Shown here: piece by piece, positions 63,708-64,000 of the stretch
How the letters are laid out: each line of letters begins with the position of its first letter
How positions within the stretch are numbered: position 1 is the stretch's first letter
Assembly: GCA_025936115.1 (NCBI GenBank)
Contig: JAICTZ010000031.1
Location: 20,977 to 84,976, forward strand
Direction of reading: 5' to 3'
From: Polyangiaceae bacterium
Lineage (GTDB): Bacteria; Myxococcota_A; Polyangia; Polyangiales; Polyangiaceae
DNA length: 64,000 nt
Notes under the pieces: model-generated
Told to the model about the DNA's origin: nothing
The model's input: the letters and a program-made list of their open reading frames with translations, nothing else
The model's database searches: none
Position numbers and translations under genes: made by a program

Positions 63708-63730
63708 TCGAGCAACACTGTGTTGCTCGA
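63708..63730. promoter_or_regulatory. Perfect 11-bp inverted repeat, probable operator
   Basis: TCGAGCAACAC then a single T then GTGTTGCTCGA: a perfect dyad with a 1-nt centre. The tight centre makes protein binding more likely than an RNA hairpin. Upstream of ilvE, so it may bind a regulator of branched-chain amino acid genes. Confidence 0.55.
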
Positions 63731-63795
63731 ACGGCGACGAACAACCCTTCGGGAGGGACCCGCGGGCGGCGGCGCCGAGCAGGCTCGAAACGCTA

Positions 63796-63869
63796 GTCTC
63801 GAGTTTGGCAGTCTTGGGAGGAAGATCACGATCGTCAAGGAAGCCGCAACATAGGCGAGAACCGGCGAG
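63796..63869 (+). repeat. Dispersed intergenic repeat, copy D
   Basis: GTCTCGAGTTTGGCAGTC, TTGGGAGGAA, AGATCACGATCGTC, then AACCGGCGAG at 63860-63869. It matches copy A, with a single-base deletion between the GTC and GATCAC blocks. After AACCGGCGAG the sequence diverges from A and B, 34 bp before the transposase stop codon. Confidence 0.75.
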
Positions 63870-63903
63870 CAGGTGCGTTGGACCGTGTCAACCGGGGCAT
63901 GGC

Positions 63904-64000
63904 TCAAGCCACCAATTGGGGCGTCCATGGGCGCCGGGTTTTGAGCAGTGAGTTCAGGATGGTGAGCAGCTTGCGAGCCGTCGCGACGAGCGCGACGAGG
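63904..64000 (-). mobile_element. IS110-family transposase, C-terminal 31 residues (cut by window edge)
   Basis: On the minus strand, from the window edge to a TGA at 63904-63906, the frame reads LVALVATARKLLTILNSLLK then TRRPWTPQLVA and stop. The ARKLLTILN...PW pattern is the characteristic C-terminus of IS110/IS116/IS902 transposases (DEDD type). The rest lies beyond 64000. No terminal inverted repeats are expected in this family; the element end is presumably between 63870 and 63903. Confidence 0.75.

Noticed and set aside
63452..63928. A 158-residue minus-strand frame crossing the ilvE upstream region
   Set aside because: It crosses the dispersed repeat and the operator-like dyad; no similarity and biased shadow composition.

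Overview
This 64 kb window is a high-GC, gene-dense stretch of a bacterial chromosome. The organism is probably a myxobacterium of the class Polyangia (Myxococcota). The reasons are the strong codon bias, many lipoproteins with Gly/Ser/Thr-rich stalks, two Hanks-type Ser/Thr kinases with a C-terminal membrane anchor, an ECF sigma operon, PEGA/TPR and VWA proteins, and a CAP-domain lipoprotein. This lineage is inferred from gene style; no 16S rRNA gene, tRNA or CRISPR array was seen.

Layout, left to right. 1-3.8 kb (minus strand): the start of rimP, a Rho-independent terminator, a phosphoglycerate dehydrogenase, and a UDP-sugar decarboxylase / RimB-like protease / DUF1285 operon. 4.1-6.4 kb (plus): a zinc-ribbon membrane protein coupled to a ferritin-like diiron protein, then a Gly-rich lipoprotein. 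6.4-10.8 kb (minus): a secreted TPR-type protein, a Ser/Thr kinase and pyruvate kinase. 10.8-11.3 kb: a wrecked lysA. 11.3-15.0 kb (minus): an ECF sigma factor, a membrane partner and a four-module Kazal-type lipoprotein with overlapping stops and starts. 15.0-15.3 kb: an inverted pair of a dispersed repeat. 15.3-19.7 kb: a helicase-C3-type protein and a divergent HD phosphohydrolase unit. 19.7-29.2 kb: an acyltransferase/cardiolipin-synthase pair, an M48-like lipoprotein, an SDR-like protein, a DUF2079 membrane protein, an orphan type III secretion switch protein (SctU/FlhB family), an exported methyltransferase-like lipoprotein and a CAP lipoprotein. 29.2-33.3 kb (minus): dihydrolipoyl dehydrogenase, a 2-oxoacid dehydrogenase E1 alpha, a TerB-like protein and a HEAT-repeat protein. 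33.3-37.7 kb: lipoproteins, a YfhL-type ferredoxin, a lipase and a PDZ protein. 37.3-40.1 kb (minus): panB-panC-tmk and a small membrane protein.

The most coherent system is at 40-60 kb. It has a large coiled-coil membrane protein, then (after a PEGA protein, a kinase, a coiled-coil lipoprotein and a serpin) MoxR ATPase, a membrane protein, an ABC ATPase, an ABC-2 permease and a DUF58 protein whose genes abut or overlap, followed by a BatA-like VWA protein and a 1040-residue double-VWA protein. This looks like an envelope-associated MoxR/VWA assembly coupled to an ABC exporter. The window ends with a lamin-tail-domain lipoprotein, an AI-2E family transporter, ilvE and the 3' end of an IS110-family transposase cut by the edge.

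A non-coding signal runs through the whole window: at least six copies of one intergenic repeat (14.98, 15.02, 15.33, 32.2, 37.3 and 63.8 kb). One copy lies next to the IS110 end, and two form an inverted pair about 300 bp across.
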